From assembly GCA_907163375.1 (NCBI GenBank), contig CAJQUW010006351.1, positions 62,001 through 126,000 of the forward strand: a DNA stretch of 64,000 nt, given 5' to 3'. Below the pieces are notes generated by a model. It saw nothing but the letters and a program-made list of their open reading frames with translations. It did not search any database and was not told where the DNA came from. Position 1 is the stretch's first letter. Every line of letters begins with the position of its first letter. This document shows positions 10,292-19,794 of the stretch, piece by piece. The DNA comes from Prostheceraeus crozeri. Its lineage: Eukaryota; Platyhelminthes; Polycladida; Euryleptidae. Position numbers and translations under genes: made by a program.

Positions 10292-11841
10292 TCACTTTGT
10301 TTTCCGAAACACTAAAGTTACGAGGGATTTAGTATCTTTCACATGGATGCACTCTTGTAAACCATTGGTAATTTTGATAGTAATAGAGGGTATAGTTTGT
10401 TTGACAACGGGATGATAGAAAATAGATTCAAACATCTTCTCGACTATTCCATATGAAGCGTCTTTATCATGAATGAAATCACGTAAAATGTATTCTTTTT
10501 TCTCACCAACAGAAATAGGTAGAATCAAATCACTTTGAATGTAAAGGTGCTGTTCATGTTTATCAAGTGTCATTGGTGTTTCTATACCAATCGTATGCGC
10601 AGCAGTAAACACAGTTTGTAGCATTGAAAAACCAAAGAGTTTTTTCAAATTTTACTCAATTGACATTGAATGTCATCACCCAGTTTCAGAACAACGCTTT
10701 GATTTTCAATTGAAAACGAAATGTGGTGTGTCTTTACATCATATTTACTTTTCATCACATGCTTCAACTTCTGTTGTATATAAGGATTTACTACATGAAT
10801 GAAGCTTTCAACTGTATGATATAGACGCGGCATTATATTGATAGCAACTTTAGATTCTTCATAAGACTGGTAAATTTTCTTGATGCGATCGCCATAGATG
10901 TCCACCCACCATTCATCATTAACTGAATCAGCTTTAGTGTGATATTCATGAGAAGCATACACCACACCGCTTCCAATAATAGGTGTATAATGTCTTACAA
11001 AATGACGCAAGGTTGGAGAGAAATAAACTGTAAGTTTGTCATTATATTTCTGAATAACCAACTTATTTTTGTCCGCCACAACTTTCTCTCCATACTTCTC
11101 ACCCACAGTCTCATCCCATCGTTTTACTAACTCAATAAGTGATAAAAGTTAAATACCACGCTTTTTCAAAATGATGCGTTCTTCGCATTCTACAACATCT
11201 TCATCAAATATTTTAAATCTATAATGAAATTTGTTGATTCGATTTGAATAAACTTTTTTAACATTTGCAGTAGCAATTGACGTTAGATGTAGTCCATGGC
11301 CAAAACCGAGATGTGGATAGAATTCATTATCCAACCTCAGTGTAAGACCTTTAGTAAAAGAATGAAAGTGAAGGAACTGTCTCCCACTCCAATGATAGAT
11401 AGTAAACTCATAAGCTTTCTGATTTTTATTCTTCATGATGGAAGTATTACCACTGTTGAATGCCTTAATAAGTTTCTCATTCCCAAATGGACCATAATAA
11501 TCTGATTTTATCTGAATCCATTCATAGTTCCACTTTCCATCTGACGTTAAATTGTATGTGAACTGGAATGCATTATTCATCGTTATTCCATCATGGGTGC
11601 GAGGAGTCAATATCATTTCTTCCAAATCATTCACATTCTGAATATTGCTATCATAGCAAATACTAGAAACGCCAACCTCCCATTCACCTTCTAAATGTAG
11701 TGGGCGATTTAATTCTACTCGATAGTCTGATGGTTTATTTTTGGGAAATTTATTCATAGAAGCATTCCTGGGTAAGTAGATTAGAAACGAGTCCTTATTT
11801 TCACTTTCCATATTATTCACATTGGAAAAATATATTAGCAT
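10292..11841 (-). pseudogene. putative minor virion protein of P1 (516-aa family)
   Basis: Homologous to the whole 516-aa P2 protein at 50,194-51,744. The N-terminus holds FLIYLPRNASMNKFPKN and LEGEWEVGVSSI, a pattern common in Polinton proteins that I associate with penton or other minor capsid proteins. The neighbouring 465-aa protein shares this N-terminal pattern, so the two are paralogues. The P1 copy has about two breaks. The structural role is inferred from context, not from a clear domain. Confidence 0.6.
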
Positions 11842-11850
11842 ACTTTTGCA

Positions 11851-13248
11851 TTAACTCTTCATTCGGAAATGGAGTGTGATACTTGTCACAGCATCTTTAT
11901 GAAAAGGAATCAACGCACCAGCATCGTCATAAATGGCAATATCAATTTGTGGGATGTAGTTTGATTTCAGCTTTGTATAATGCACTTTCTTGAAAGTATG
12001 CTCAGATAAAATACTGCAGCTTTTTGGCTGGTATGGTATCATTGCTAGCAATGGAGCTTCAACATCTCCCACACGTACATCTTCACCAATATTGGAATAT
12101 ATCTGAAAATAGTCAATACGACGCGATAGCGACATGTCTGCGCTAGCTTTGGTTACAGTACCACTTTTAAAGATATTTTGATCAAAACCCAAAATGTCCA
12201 TTAGAGTTTTATCCATAATTAGTTCAATACCTTTTCCACTTATAGTGAGAGACAAAGTACCTTCTTTTTCAGAAAATGAAATATGTTGGTCATTAATCAC
12301 TTCATTTAAATAATCTACAACCAATTTAACCGAAGTAATAATGCGAGGTATCAACACTCTTGTTTCATGTAAGATACCACCTAAAGGCTCTACACACTTT
12401 CTGTATAAAGATACGGTCCATTCTGTATCAAATTGATTTGGCCTTTCACATGGTAAATGTTGCATATCAGATTTTCCATGAACAGCTGCAGAACGATGTC
12501 GCAAGAACTGATGAAAATCTTTTGAACAAACTAATACTAGATCATCATCATTTAATTTACTTATTGCAATATGATTAGATGATTTAATATAAGTCAATGT
12601 TGTCACTTGTTTACCATCAACTCGAAGGAGATAATTAAATTTCTTCAATAATGTTTCAGGAGTCATGTTTGTCTTTCTTGGCTTAATCACAATCTTCTTC
12701 ACCAACGTCTTCTCCTTTTTTGGAATAAGATCTACATAATAAGCTTCCTCTCGATATATTAACTGTTTATGACCACTTATGTGGTAATTAACGTTAAAAT
12801 TATCATAGCTTGTTAAGGCGCTAGCGAGGTAACCTAAATCATTTCTTAAACTTGGACTTAAACCAACAATCCAATCTTTCTCAACTACATGATGTACATA
12901 ATTATGATCATCATTGTGCGGAGTAAATTGGACAATATGTTTACACGCTTTATTCAAGAAATCATATATAAACTTTTTACATGATAAGAGATCTTTCTTT
13001 GGCCACTGTGGAATGTATACTCGGCACCCCTTTTCACATTGATAAGCAGCTGTACGTCTCATATTAATAGTCATCACCTCATGATCAAAAGTATAGACAC
13101 AGTTGCTATAAACAAGTTGAGTGACACCCACTTCCCAATTTCCATTTAGCTGTTGTGCATGATCAATGGGAGTAGAAAAGAGTGCGGCTCGATTACTAGC
13201 AAATCTCTTTGTAGCCGCATTGCTAAGCAAAATATGATAAAACGACAT
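11851..13248 (-). CDS. putative minor virion protein, 465 aa (P1)
   Basis: The frame looks whole and is about 97% identical to the P2 copy. It starts MSFYHILLSNAA and has LNGNWEVGVTQLVY, the same N-terminal pattern as the adjacent 516-aa family (F-x-LPSNAS, G-x-WEVGV). The rest is rich in beta-prone segments with no enzyme motif. Candidate penton or fibre-like component of the Polinton virion; the alternative is an unknown conserved Polinton protein. Its start lies 24 bp from the start of the divergent plus-strand gene, so the two must share a very short promoter. Confidence 0.6.
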   Translation of the reverse strand: MSFYHILLSNAATKRFASNRAALFSTPIDHAQQLNGNWEVGVTQLVYSNCVYTFDHEVMTINMRRTAAYQCEKGCRVYIPQWPKKDLLSCKKFIYDFLNKACKHIVQFTPHNDDHNYVHHVVEKDWIVGLSPSLRNDLGYLASALTSYDNFNVNYHISGHKQLIYREEAYYVDLIPKKEKTLVKKIVIKPRKTNMTPETLLKKFNYLLRVDGKQVTTLTYIKSSNHIAISKLNDDDLVLVCSKDFHQFLRHRSAAVHGKSDMQHLPCERPNQFDTEWTVSLYRKCVEPLGGILHETRVLIPRIITSVKLVVDYLNEVINDQHISFSEKEGTLSLTISGKGIELIMDKTLMDILGFDQNIFKSGTVTKASADMSLSRRIDYFQIYSNIGEDVRVGDVEAPLLAMIPYQPKSCSILSEHTFKKVHYTKLKSNYIPQIDIAIYDDAGALIPFHKDAVTSITLHFRMKS

Positions 13249-13271
13249 TTTGATATTGCTGATCTGCGACT

Positions 13272-13640
13272 TTGCATAACATCATGAAGACTTGGATTTT
13301 GGACTCTCTACAATATATCAGAGTTGATCGTGATGGAAACATAAACTTCAAAAATTCTCATGGTCATACATCAAGAGGTATTACATTAACATGGCGACAA
13401 TTTGTCAACCTCAATGATATCATGAGGGATTTGGAATATTTTGAAACATTAAGATTCATCTCCTTGGGTGATCAAGTTTGGCTTCAACATTACAGAAATG
13501 AAATTCAAATCTACCATTCTCATTCCGCAAACTGTTTCTCATTTCGCAAATACAATTGGGAGAAGTATAGAAGATACATACATCGCTACATCATGACATT
13601 TATTCGTCGTGAGTTCATCGCCCTACTATGCAAATCTTAA
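13272..13640 (+). CDS. unknown 122-aa protein, first of a tandem paralogue pair (P1)
   Basis: Translation holds DSLQYIRVDRDGN, F..L.DIMRDL and a C-terminal W-x-KY-x-R-x-IH. The next gene has the same blocks (DSLQRIETDHDRN, HIMKDL, WEKYKRKVH), so they arose by tandem duplication. The spacing of strands and helix is loosely like PC4-type single-strand-binding coactivators known in other Polintons, but I cannot confirm it. The start could be M1 or the later MKTW. The P2 copy is intact and nearly identical. Confidence 0.6.
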   Translation: MHNIMKTWILDSLQYIRVDRDGNINFKNSHGHTSRGITLTWRQFVNLNDIMRDLEYFETLRFISLGDQVWLQHYRNEIQIYHSHSANCFSFRKYNWEKYRRYIHRYIMTFIRREFIALLCKS

Positions 13641-13662
13641 TCAGACATGACTACCACGCACC

Positions 13663-14313
13663 ATGAGTTGGAAATTAGATTCCCTACAACGTATTGAAAC
13701 GGATCATGATCGAAACGTCTATTTCAAAGATTCAACTGGAAATGTGAGAAGAGAGTTTGCTTTATCTTATCGTCATTTTCAATCTCTACATCATATCATG
13801 AAGGATTTGAAATACTTCTATATGAAAAGACATTCACGTATTGGAAATCGCATCTGGTTGCGCGTCAACAAACGTCGAATTCAACTCTATCATTCCCAAC
13901 TTCATACTAACTTCACATTTCATCAAGGTAGTTGGGAAAAGTATAAAAGGAAGGTACATCGCTCAATTTACTCATTCTTTCATCATGAAGCGCCATCGCT
14001 ACACCATCGTCAACATTCTCCGTCGCTTCAGACTCTACACCAAAATCGATCTCACAACATTACACCAACACCTTCCAAACAGCAAGTATTACCCGGGCCG
14101 ACCTCAAATGTTAGTGGTGAAGATGAACAATTCACGGAATCTTCAACTCTTCCCAAATGGGACTGTACAGATTCTCGGCGCCCTTTCTCATTCATCGGCG
14201 CAGTCAATGCGCTTAGAGCTACAAAGACTACTACGTCGGATATGGAAGAGGGAGAGGTGTGTGATGTCGAATCTGACTGTGGACAATATGGTGATCTCTA
14301 CTCAATTGAGTGA
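13663..14313 (+). CDS. unknown protein, second of the tandem pair (P1)
   Basis: The first ~105 residues (MSWKLDSLQ...SFFHH) align with the preceding gene. The remainder, low-complexity and rich in His, Ser and Thr, overlaps the TBP-like gene in another frame from 13,985 and may be a passive extension. Transcription is likely shared with its neighbours, since gaps are about 20 bp. Function unknown; the PC4-like idea is tentative. Confidence 0.5.
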   Translation: MSWKLDSLQRIETDHDRNVYFKDSTGNVRREFALSYRHFQSLHHIMKDLKYFYMKRHSRIGNRIWLRVNKRRIQLYHSQLHTNFTFHQGSWEKYKRKVHRSIYSFFHHEAPSLHHRQHSPSLQTLHQNRSHNITPTPSKQQVLPGPTSNVSGEDEQFTESSTLPKWDCTDSRRPFSFIGAVNALRATKTTTSDMEEGEVCDVESDCGQYGDLYSIE

Positions 14314-14530
14314 AAGTGTATCATTTTTGAAGATTCGTACCAGCAGTTACAATTTGTGTTGTGAACCCGAACTTTTTCCTGCAGCTCTCATTAGTTGTTG
14401 GTTACCTGTGCATGTAGCAATCTTTCATAATAGTAAAGTGATCATTACTGGACTAAAATCTCATGTACAAGCAAATGTGATCCTAGACTATCTCATCGAG
14501 TATGTACGTACCCAGCGGATTGTAAAATAA
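13985..14530 (+). CDS. TATA-binding-protein-like protein (P1)
   Basis: This 181-aa frame from MKRHRYT has the size and two-repeat layout of the TBP core. The first repeat carries MLVVKM...LFPNGTVQILGA, matching the TBP pattern (F-x-SGK-x-x-x-TGA). The second carries EPELFPAALI and IFHNSKVIITGLKS, matching the EPELFPGLIYR and GKVVLTGAK blocks of TBP. The product would bind promoter DNA, perhaps the element's own TATA boxes, with host or element factors. It overlaps the preceding gene in another frame. The P1 copy looks whole; the P2 copy is broken. It differs greatly from cellular TBP, so it is not a recent host capture. Confidence 0.78.
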   Translation: MKRHRYTIVNILRRFRLYTKIDLTTLHQHLPNSKYYPGRPQMLVVKMNNSRNLQLFPNGTVQILGALSHSSAQSMRLELQRLLRRIWKRERCVMSNLTVDNMVISTQLSESVSFLKIRTSSYNLCCEPELFPAALISCWLPVHVAIFHNSKVIITGLKSHVQANVILDYLIEYVRTQRIVK

Positions 14531-14571
14531 AAAACAATTTTTCCAACATGATTTTTTTATTTCAAATCATG
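14526..14571. terminator. convergent poly(A) signals between TBP-like gene and protease (P1)
   Basis: AATAAA overlaps the plus-strand stop at about 14,526, and TTTATT (minus-strand AATAAA) lies near 14,566. The two transcription units converge with about 25 bp between stops. Confidence 0.65.
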
Positions 14572-15018
14572 ATAGAACTTACAAATCATTTTTTCATTAG
14601 AGGATGGATTACATGAAAAGTTTTGAATAACAGATGCAAATCGAGATACATGTAAACGTTTTAAGATGAAGTACAGTACAAAAGCACCACACGTTGATGA
14701 AAGTGGATGTTGTAGTATGCGTTCATTTCGCTGATATTGACGCGTATGTTTTCTCAACCACTGCTGTGTTGGTATATTTGGAGGTTGAGCAAGAGAGTCA
14801 AATAGTTCACCACGTCGGTCTTCTCCAATAAAGATTGCTTTCCAATGCTCACCGCCTAAATTCTGCGAATGAGTGTTTAGCACAATAAAGATGGGATAGT
14901 GATTTACTGCAGGTGGTAAGGTATCGAGTGAATAGACATTATCGAAAGCTTTCAACGTCGCTTCGTCTGCATTACGCTGCACTTTAGTCTTAATATCGTC
15001 AGCAGTCAACCAACTCAT
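14557..15018 (-). CDS. PRO: adenovirus-type cysteine protease (P1)
   Basis: Matures Polinton virion proteins. In the 153-aa frame the catalytic His is in GGEHWKAI, the acidic partner in GELFDSLA and the Cys in STCGAFVLYF, the order of adenain/Ulp1-like proteases. The length is typical for short Polinton proteases. The start overlaps the stop of the capsid gene by one base (TAATG), so the two are probably on the same transcript. The frame is whole and nearly identical in P2. Confidence 0.9.
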   Translation of the reverse strand: MSWLTADDIKTKVQRNADEATLKAFDNVYSLDTLPPAVNHYPIFIVLNTHSQNLGGEHWKAIFIGEDRRGELFDSLAQPPNIPTQQWLRKHTRQYQRNERILQHPLSSTCGAFVLYFILKRLHVSRFASVIQNFSCNPSSNEKMICKFYHDLK

Positions 15019-16295
15019 TAACGATTATACTGAAGAATCACGTCACGATACTTTGTAATTTCAATATTTGAATCGAAGACTGCATAAATTAATACATTGA
15101 TCGTCTCAGGTAGTGTTCTTTTGAACGTCAAATCCAAACGAATATTATGAGGCACGTTCGCTTGACGATAGGGTGCACTAATATTGCTGTCAGTAGTCAA
15201 ATCAAATGCATAAATAGTATATCCACTCTTAAACTCTTTCATAGTCAGTCCGTTGGTGTCATCCGTATTGTAAAAGCCAAAGACATCCATAAAATCAACA
15301 TAACTGCGCATAAATTGATCCGCAGCAAAATCTGGTTTGTAGGGTGGACCAGGATGACTCACACCATTTACACGTAAAGCAATTTCACTTAACTGATTGT
15401 GTTTAAAATTGAAAGGATTCTTCTTTATATTACCATTAAATGCATCATTTTCAACCATTGCCACCATGAGGAGCTTTGGTGCTTCCGATGGAAAGAGGCC
15501 ATCTTTCATGAAATTCTTTTGATCTTTCGGAATTGTAAAGGTGAGAAGCTTTGTATGCTGAACGGGGTAAATGGCATTTTGGCGGTTAAGGCCTCCAGCA
15601 TGCCCTCTAATGACACTTGGATTCGGTACTACTCGACGAATGTAAAGTGCAATATCTTCCACATGAATTCTAAAATTGTCAACTTTAGCAAATGCATTCA
15701 GCGCAAATTCAGGCTTATTCAATGTCAGCTTGAGTCGCATGCTGGTATTACAGAGTAAAAACTTTGACTGTCTAAAGAAGTCTAAATTCAGCGGACCATA
15801 TAGCTGACATACTCTACTATCTTTAATCATAGCAGATCGCTTTACAAAGCCACTGTTTGTTTCAACATCCAATTTTCCTGCTTCATCTCTGTACCATCCC
15901 ATGGCTTCCATATGACTTTTTTGTGCTGCTGGATGAAACTGTGATACATGATTGAAATATGATTTATAGGGATAATCGCTTTGACCACCTTCCACCTGCT
16001 GCTCTCCAATCGTTAGAGAAACATCGCGAAGTAATGTAGTCAATGGTAAATTGTTCAGTCCAACTTTATGTGTATCGTCAATAGCAGTTCCATCTGCTTG
16101 CTGAATTCTAAACCTTAAATCAACCATCGCATAACTCAAATCTATGTAGTCATCACTACCACCAGGAATAACAAATTCAATGGGGCCAGCATTCTCAGCT
16201 GTTCGAGGATGATAATCTACAATACTTGAACTAAGAATATCTGTCTGTATGGCTTGTTGATCAAACAAACAAAAACCGGAAGTTTTACACTCCAT
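15018..16295 (-). CDS. MCP: major capsid protein candidate, 425 aa (P1)
   Basis: It resembles the family annotated in invertebrates as F54H12.2-like, which accompanies Polintons and which I take as their double-jelly-roll major capsid protein. Visible family blocks are PIEFVIPGGSDDYIDLS, LLRDVSLTIGEQQVEG, YPYKSYF, and later NAFNGNIKKNPFNF-like and YAFDLT segments. The frame is whole, with about six differences from P2. It lies next to the protease and a basic protein, as in a virion-gene block. Capsid assignment rests on family memory, not on a structure comparison. Confidence 0.72.
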   Translation of the reverse strand: MECKTSGFCLFDQQAIQTDILSSSIVDYHPRTAENAGPIEFVIPGGSDDYIDLSYAMVDLRFRIQQADGTAIDDTHKVGLNNLPLTTLLRDVSLTIGEQQVEGGQSDYPYKSYFNHVSQFHPAAQKSHMEAMGWYRDEAGKLDVETNSGFVKRSAMIKDSRVCQLYGPLNLDFFRQSKFLLCNTSMRLKLTLNKPEFALNAFAKVDNFRIHVEDIALYIRRVVPNPSVIRGHAGGLNRQNAIYPVQHTKLLTFTIPKDQKNFMKDGLFPSEAPKLLMVAMVENDAFNGNIKKNPFNFKHNQLSEIALRVNGVSHPGPPYKPDFAADQFMRSYVDFMDVFGFYNTDDTNGLTMKEFKSGYTIYAFDLTTDSNISAPYRQANVPHNIRLDLTFKRTLPETINVLIYAVFDSNIEITKYRDVILQYNR

Positions 16296-16297
16296 GA

Positions 16298-16753
16298 TTA
16301 GAAGTTATAGCAGCGTCGTCGTTTAGCGCCTGATGAATGATTAGAGCCTCTGCGACGTTTGCGTGAATGCCTTTTGACTGAAGATCGCACCTTACCAGCT
16401 CCGCGATGTTTCCTCCTTCCTTTTTTCATTCGTTTAGGTGATTTCTTTCCTTGAGTAACACCAGCAAAGGTCTGCTTCAATGTTTTTAAACCGCGTTCCT
16501 TCCCACGATTCAACAAACTGCTCTTAAAACTTCTACCTCTGGAAAGATCACTAGCAACATCACCAGCAAAGCCAACGGCATTACTTAAAACATTTCGTTT
16601 TAAAGATCTACCGACATTGGATATGAGAGGTGCTACAACAGATTTCAGTGCACCAAGTATGCTACCTCCACGTTGGCGGCGAGCGCCGATGTAAATTTGT
16701 CCTCCACCACTTACATAGGAGGGTCGTGAATAAAATGGGGCATTTGGATTCAT
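16298..16753 (-). CDS. basic virion/core-like protein, 151 aa (P1)
   Basis: A Gly-rich start (SGGGQIYIGARRQRGGS) precedes an amphipathic stretch and an Arg/Lys-rich C-terminus (KRHSRKRRRGS). Small basic proteins of this sort beside the capsid gene are usual in Polintons and resemble adenoviral pVI/pX-type proteins in composition. The P2 copy ends differently. Specific function unknown. Confidence 0.55.
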   Translation of the reverse strand: MNPNAPFYSRPSYVSGGGQIYIGARRQRGGSILGALKSVVAPLISNVGRSLKRNVLSNAVGFAGDVASDLSRGRSFKSSLLNRGKERGLKTLKQTFAGVTQGKKSPKRMKKGRRKHRGAGKVRSSVKRHSRKRRRGSNHSSGAKRRRCYNF

Positions 16754-16794
16754 AGCTCAAAACCTAAACATTGTTAGTTACAACTTTGCATGAA

Positions 16795-18007
16795 TCACTG
16801 TCGATCACTTAGATGAAAGCTGTCGGCACGACGCATCCAAGAGTTCATACTTGAAGGATAACCAGTCCATTTAACAAGACACCATTCTTCACCTTGCCGT
16901 TTTTTACATCGAATGATTTTCTCTACCAAATATGTTTCACTTTCAGTGACTACCTCAATCTCATCGCGGTAAAAGCTACCCTCAATTTCTTCATTATCGT
17001 AATCTTTCAATTTGTAGGTGGTCGAAGTCTTTTTGATTAATCCTTGATAATGTAAATACCTCTGTCCAATTCGGAAGGTACCCTTTAGCAAAAACACTCT
17101 TCACTTTTGAGATACGAACTTTATCACCAATTTTCACATCACTTTTCACATGAGTGCGTTTACGTTGGAATGATTCGCGCACTTTATCTACATTGTCAGC
17201 ATTTACATCTACTGGTCTGAGTCCAATAGAACGATGGATAGAGTGATTGTAGGCATGGAGTGTATCTTGTAGAACCTTTGTCCAATTTTGTGTCAAGTTG
17301 GCAGTAAAATGTCGCCACAAGCGATTTTTTAATGTGCGATTAAAACGTTCAACGGGTGCAGCTTTATAAGCACTCTTTACACTAAACAACTCAATGTCAT
17401 GCCTCTCAAATAATCTTCTCACATGCTGATTTTCAAACTCTTTTCCTTGATCACTCTGAATTCTTTTTGGAATGCGACCTTCTCGAAAAATTGTTTGGAA
17501 TGCTTTTGCTACTCCTTTCCCTTCTTTAGTTTTTAAAGGTTGAGCCCACGCATAACGCGAGAAGATATCAATGACGGTTAAAATAAAATTATTGCCCGAG
17601 TTATGTTTTGAAATGGAGGCGACATCACACAAATCTGCTTGCCACTGTTCATCGATGTCATGAACAACATAATGGCGGGTGCGGTACTTCTTTTTCGCTT
17701 GTTTGTGGAGTGTATAGGTAGCCTGACCCTTTAACCATCGTTTCACTTGTGATTGTGGAAGACCACTCGCTTTTGATAATTTCTTGATAGATGCAAATCC
17801 TGCCGGATGTTTTACATCATAATAGATTGACTTCAAACGTTCAGTCGATGACGACTGACTCTTTTTTCTCCTCATCTTTTTGTTTTCTTGCCTTTCTACA
17901 TTTACAACAAATGCAGCATTTAGCTTTAGCGGTTTTGCGATCGTGTTCACATTGCTTAGGGGTTTCATTGTGAGAGCTGGCGCAGCAAGTGCAAGTGACA
18001 ACGACAT
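16795..18007 (-). pseudogene. INT: retroviral-type integrase with chromodomain (P1)
   Basis: Inserts Polinton DNA. The core has QADLCDV, SDQGKEF and an ERFNRTLK block, the D, D, E of the rve fold. A C-terminal chromodomain reads VEKIIRCKKRQ and W-C-LVKWTGYP. The P2 counterpart is a whole 401-aa frame; this copy has about one break. The N-terminal part overlaps a Cys-rich frame (17,841-18,053), so the true start may lie downstream of the first ATG. Confidence 0.9.
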
Positions 18008-18053
18008 TCACCTCTGGCGGCTCATTACATGGCAAGCAACACATCTGCTTCAT
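17841..18053 (-). CDS. small Cys-rich protein overlapping the integrase start (P1)
   Basis: The 70-aa frame (MKQMCCLPCNEPPE...) has about a dozen Cys in CC and CxxC pairs and a basic, Lys-rich tail. It is kept in P2 with few changes. It overlaps the integrase 5' end in another frame by about 165 bp. A zinc-binding accessory protein is plausible; function unknown. Confidence 0.45.
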   Translation of the reverse strand: MKQMCCLPCNEPPEVNVVVTCTCCASSHNETPKQCEHDRKTAKAKCCICCKCRKARKQKDEEKKESVVID

Positions 18054-18054
18054 A

Positions 18055-18747
18055 TTAATAGTCTGAGAACATGTATTTCCTGGGAGGAGCTGTTTTACGT
18101 TTTCCTTTTACTAGTTTTAGTGGCGATGTAGATCTACGTCGAGTTCTTCCTCTTGTTTGCTTAGTGAGTGTGGGAGGGGATGTAGCAGGTGACGTCTTAA
18201 ACCAATTTGTTGGCATTTTCATCGTCTGAAGCATTGGAGCAGTAGCCACTGTTGAATCAAGTTCTTTCAATGTCTCATTATTCAAAGCAAATTTTGGCAC
18301 ATTATGCTTTTTCAATAGTTTAAGAAAGTATGTCCAACCAGGTGGAACATAGCCCTGACGGCGCTTTCTACGTGTCGCATACTGAATCAAGTCTTCATAA
18401 CGTGAAGCATCAATCACTTTATTTTCATCTGTAATGATTTCTCCTCTATCATTTACATTGAGATGGGGTTCAATACTGTTGAAAAGAGATATGGCATGTG
18501 CGCGAGATGCTAAAGGTGTAGCAGTTGATACAGAGTCACGCATATTATTCTTCAAGTTTTTCAATTGCTCAACAGTTTCCGATTGTAATAATACAGCACG
18601 ATGTGGATCTTTGATGTGAACATTTTGCTGATAATCTATTTCTTTCCTATACATTTGATTTGCAAGAGGTTGCTTTACTTGCTGCATGGCAGTCAATTGT
18701 ACATATTCATCCTGAGGAATAACAATCATGAGAGAATAAGAACTCAT
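18055..18747 (-). CDS. conserved Polinton protein of unknown function, 230 aa (P1)
   Basis: A helical, charged N-terminal half is followed by NDRGEIITDENKVI, RKRRQGYVPPGW and NVPKFALN, blocks I associate with an uncharacterised protein usually present between integrase and ATPase in Polintons. The C-terminus is basic (RGRTRRRSTSP, KGKRKTAPPRK). Probably virion-associated. The frame looks whole here; P2 differs at the C-terminus. Confidence 0.6.
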   Translation of the reverse strand: MSSYSLMIVIPQDEYVQLTAMQQVKQPLANQMYRKEIDYQQNVHIKDPHRAVLLQSETVEQLKNLKNNMRDSVSTATPLASRAHAISLFNSIEPHLNVNDRGEIITDENKVIDASRYEDLIQYATRRKRRQGYVPPGWTYFLKLLKKHNVPKFALNNETLKELDSTVATAPMLQTMKMPTNWFKTSPATSPPTLTKQTRGRTRRRSTSPLKLVKGKRKTAPPRKYMFSDY

Positions 18748-18887
18748 AGTTTGTAGATAATCATGGGAGTTTTCAAAATATCACTTCGAAATCTAAATTC
18801 TTCCGGACACTCTTCCGTAAAGTCAATGAATAAGTAACCGTATGGTCTTTCAGTAGCTGCTTGAAAAATTTCAATTAAGGCTTTTGA

Positions 18888-19409
18888 TCATCTGGGTGCA
18901 ACTTGTCGCGCTAAAATTTCAAATTGACTTTTATCTCGCGGATTCTTGAAAATAGCATAATAGTGTGTATTCAGGTTTCGTGTACGAGCTTCTTTTCCAT
19001 CAGGAAACAAATTTTGTGTGATATAGATGATAAAGCACCTTTTATGATGTGCTGCGCGAGTGAACATATCTGTAACATCTTTTGAATTCTTACTTTCTTT
19101 TAATAGATCATCCAATACAACAACATCATTGGACTGAAGTTTATCCACTGGAATAATTTCTTCATGTCGAATAAAGTTGCGACTTTGCAATTCCTGAAAC
19201 AGGGACGGTTGATAAATACCATAACACCAAATCACTCGATTGATAGGTTCCTTAAACAACTCCCTTCTTTTATCCAATAAATTCAGCGTGAAAACAGTTT
19301 TACCTGCATGAGATGGACCTGATACAGTCAGAACTTTATCACATTGAAGTCTGAAATCCATTTTAATACTTTGAGATTCAACATTTGCATAATTAACGCT
19401 TAGAGCCAA
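18888..19409 (-). CDS. ATP: FtsK/HerA-type packaging ATPase (P1)
   Basis: Powers genome packaging into capsids. The 173-aa frame has Walker A (SGPSHAGKT), Walker B (VVVLDDLLK) and a sensor-like IIYITQN, typical of the A32-like Polinton ATPases. It overlaps the next gene upstream (start at 19,409, upstream gene's stop at 19,393). It is somewhat short for the family. The P2 copy (58,782-59,303) has the same limits. Confidence 0.85.
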   Translation of the reverse strand: MALSVNYANVESQSIKMDFRLQCDKVLTVSGPSHAGKTVFTLNLLDKRRELFKEPINRVIWCYGIYQPSLFQELQSRNFIRHEEIIPVDKLQSNDVVVLDDLLKESKNSKDVTDMFTRAAHHKRCFIIYITQNLFPDGKEARTRNLNTHYYAIFKNPRDKSQFEILARQVAPR

Positions 19410-19743
19410 AGATATTACCCAATAGGTTGCCCACGGCAGGAGCTATCATTGGAAGTATTGCTGAAAGGAAACCGCCCTTTTGTGTTAGAGTTTTCCTCTT
19501 TCTTTGAAGGGTGACTTTAGGATTGGAGATGAAACGCAATTTCGTAGCATATCGCTTAAGTAACTTTCGTTGTTTTGGCGCTAATTTCTTCGTCCTCAAC
19601 TTCCTCACATGAGAAATAATTTCACAAATGAATTTATCGTTAGCATGTCGAAAAGCATTGTATCGCTGATCTGCTTTCATTCGTCGGAGAGCTTGAATGG
19701 CTGAAGAAAACTTTGAAAACTTTTGACTTTTACGTTTCGCCAT
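19393..19743 (-). CDS. basic Polinton protein with hydrophobic tail, 116 aa (P1)
   Basis: The N-terminal two thirds are very basic (MAKRKSQKF, RTKKLAPKQRKLLKRYA). The end is GGFLSAILPMIAP followed by a small-residue helix. This family recurs in Polintons and has the look of a DNA-condensing or membrane-lytic virion protein, but no function is established. Conserved in P2. Confidence 0.6.
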   Translation of the reverse strand: MAKRKSQKFSKFSSAIQALRRMKADQRYNAFRHANDKFICEIISHVRKLRTKKLAPKQRKLLKRYATKLRFISNPKVTLQRKRKTLTQKGGFLSAILPMIAPAVGNLLGNIFGSKR

Positions 19744-19794
19744 TTTCCGTGTTAGTCTTTGCTAAAACCTATCTTTACCACATTTGCATAGGTA

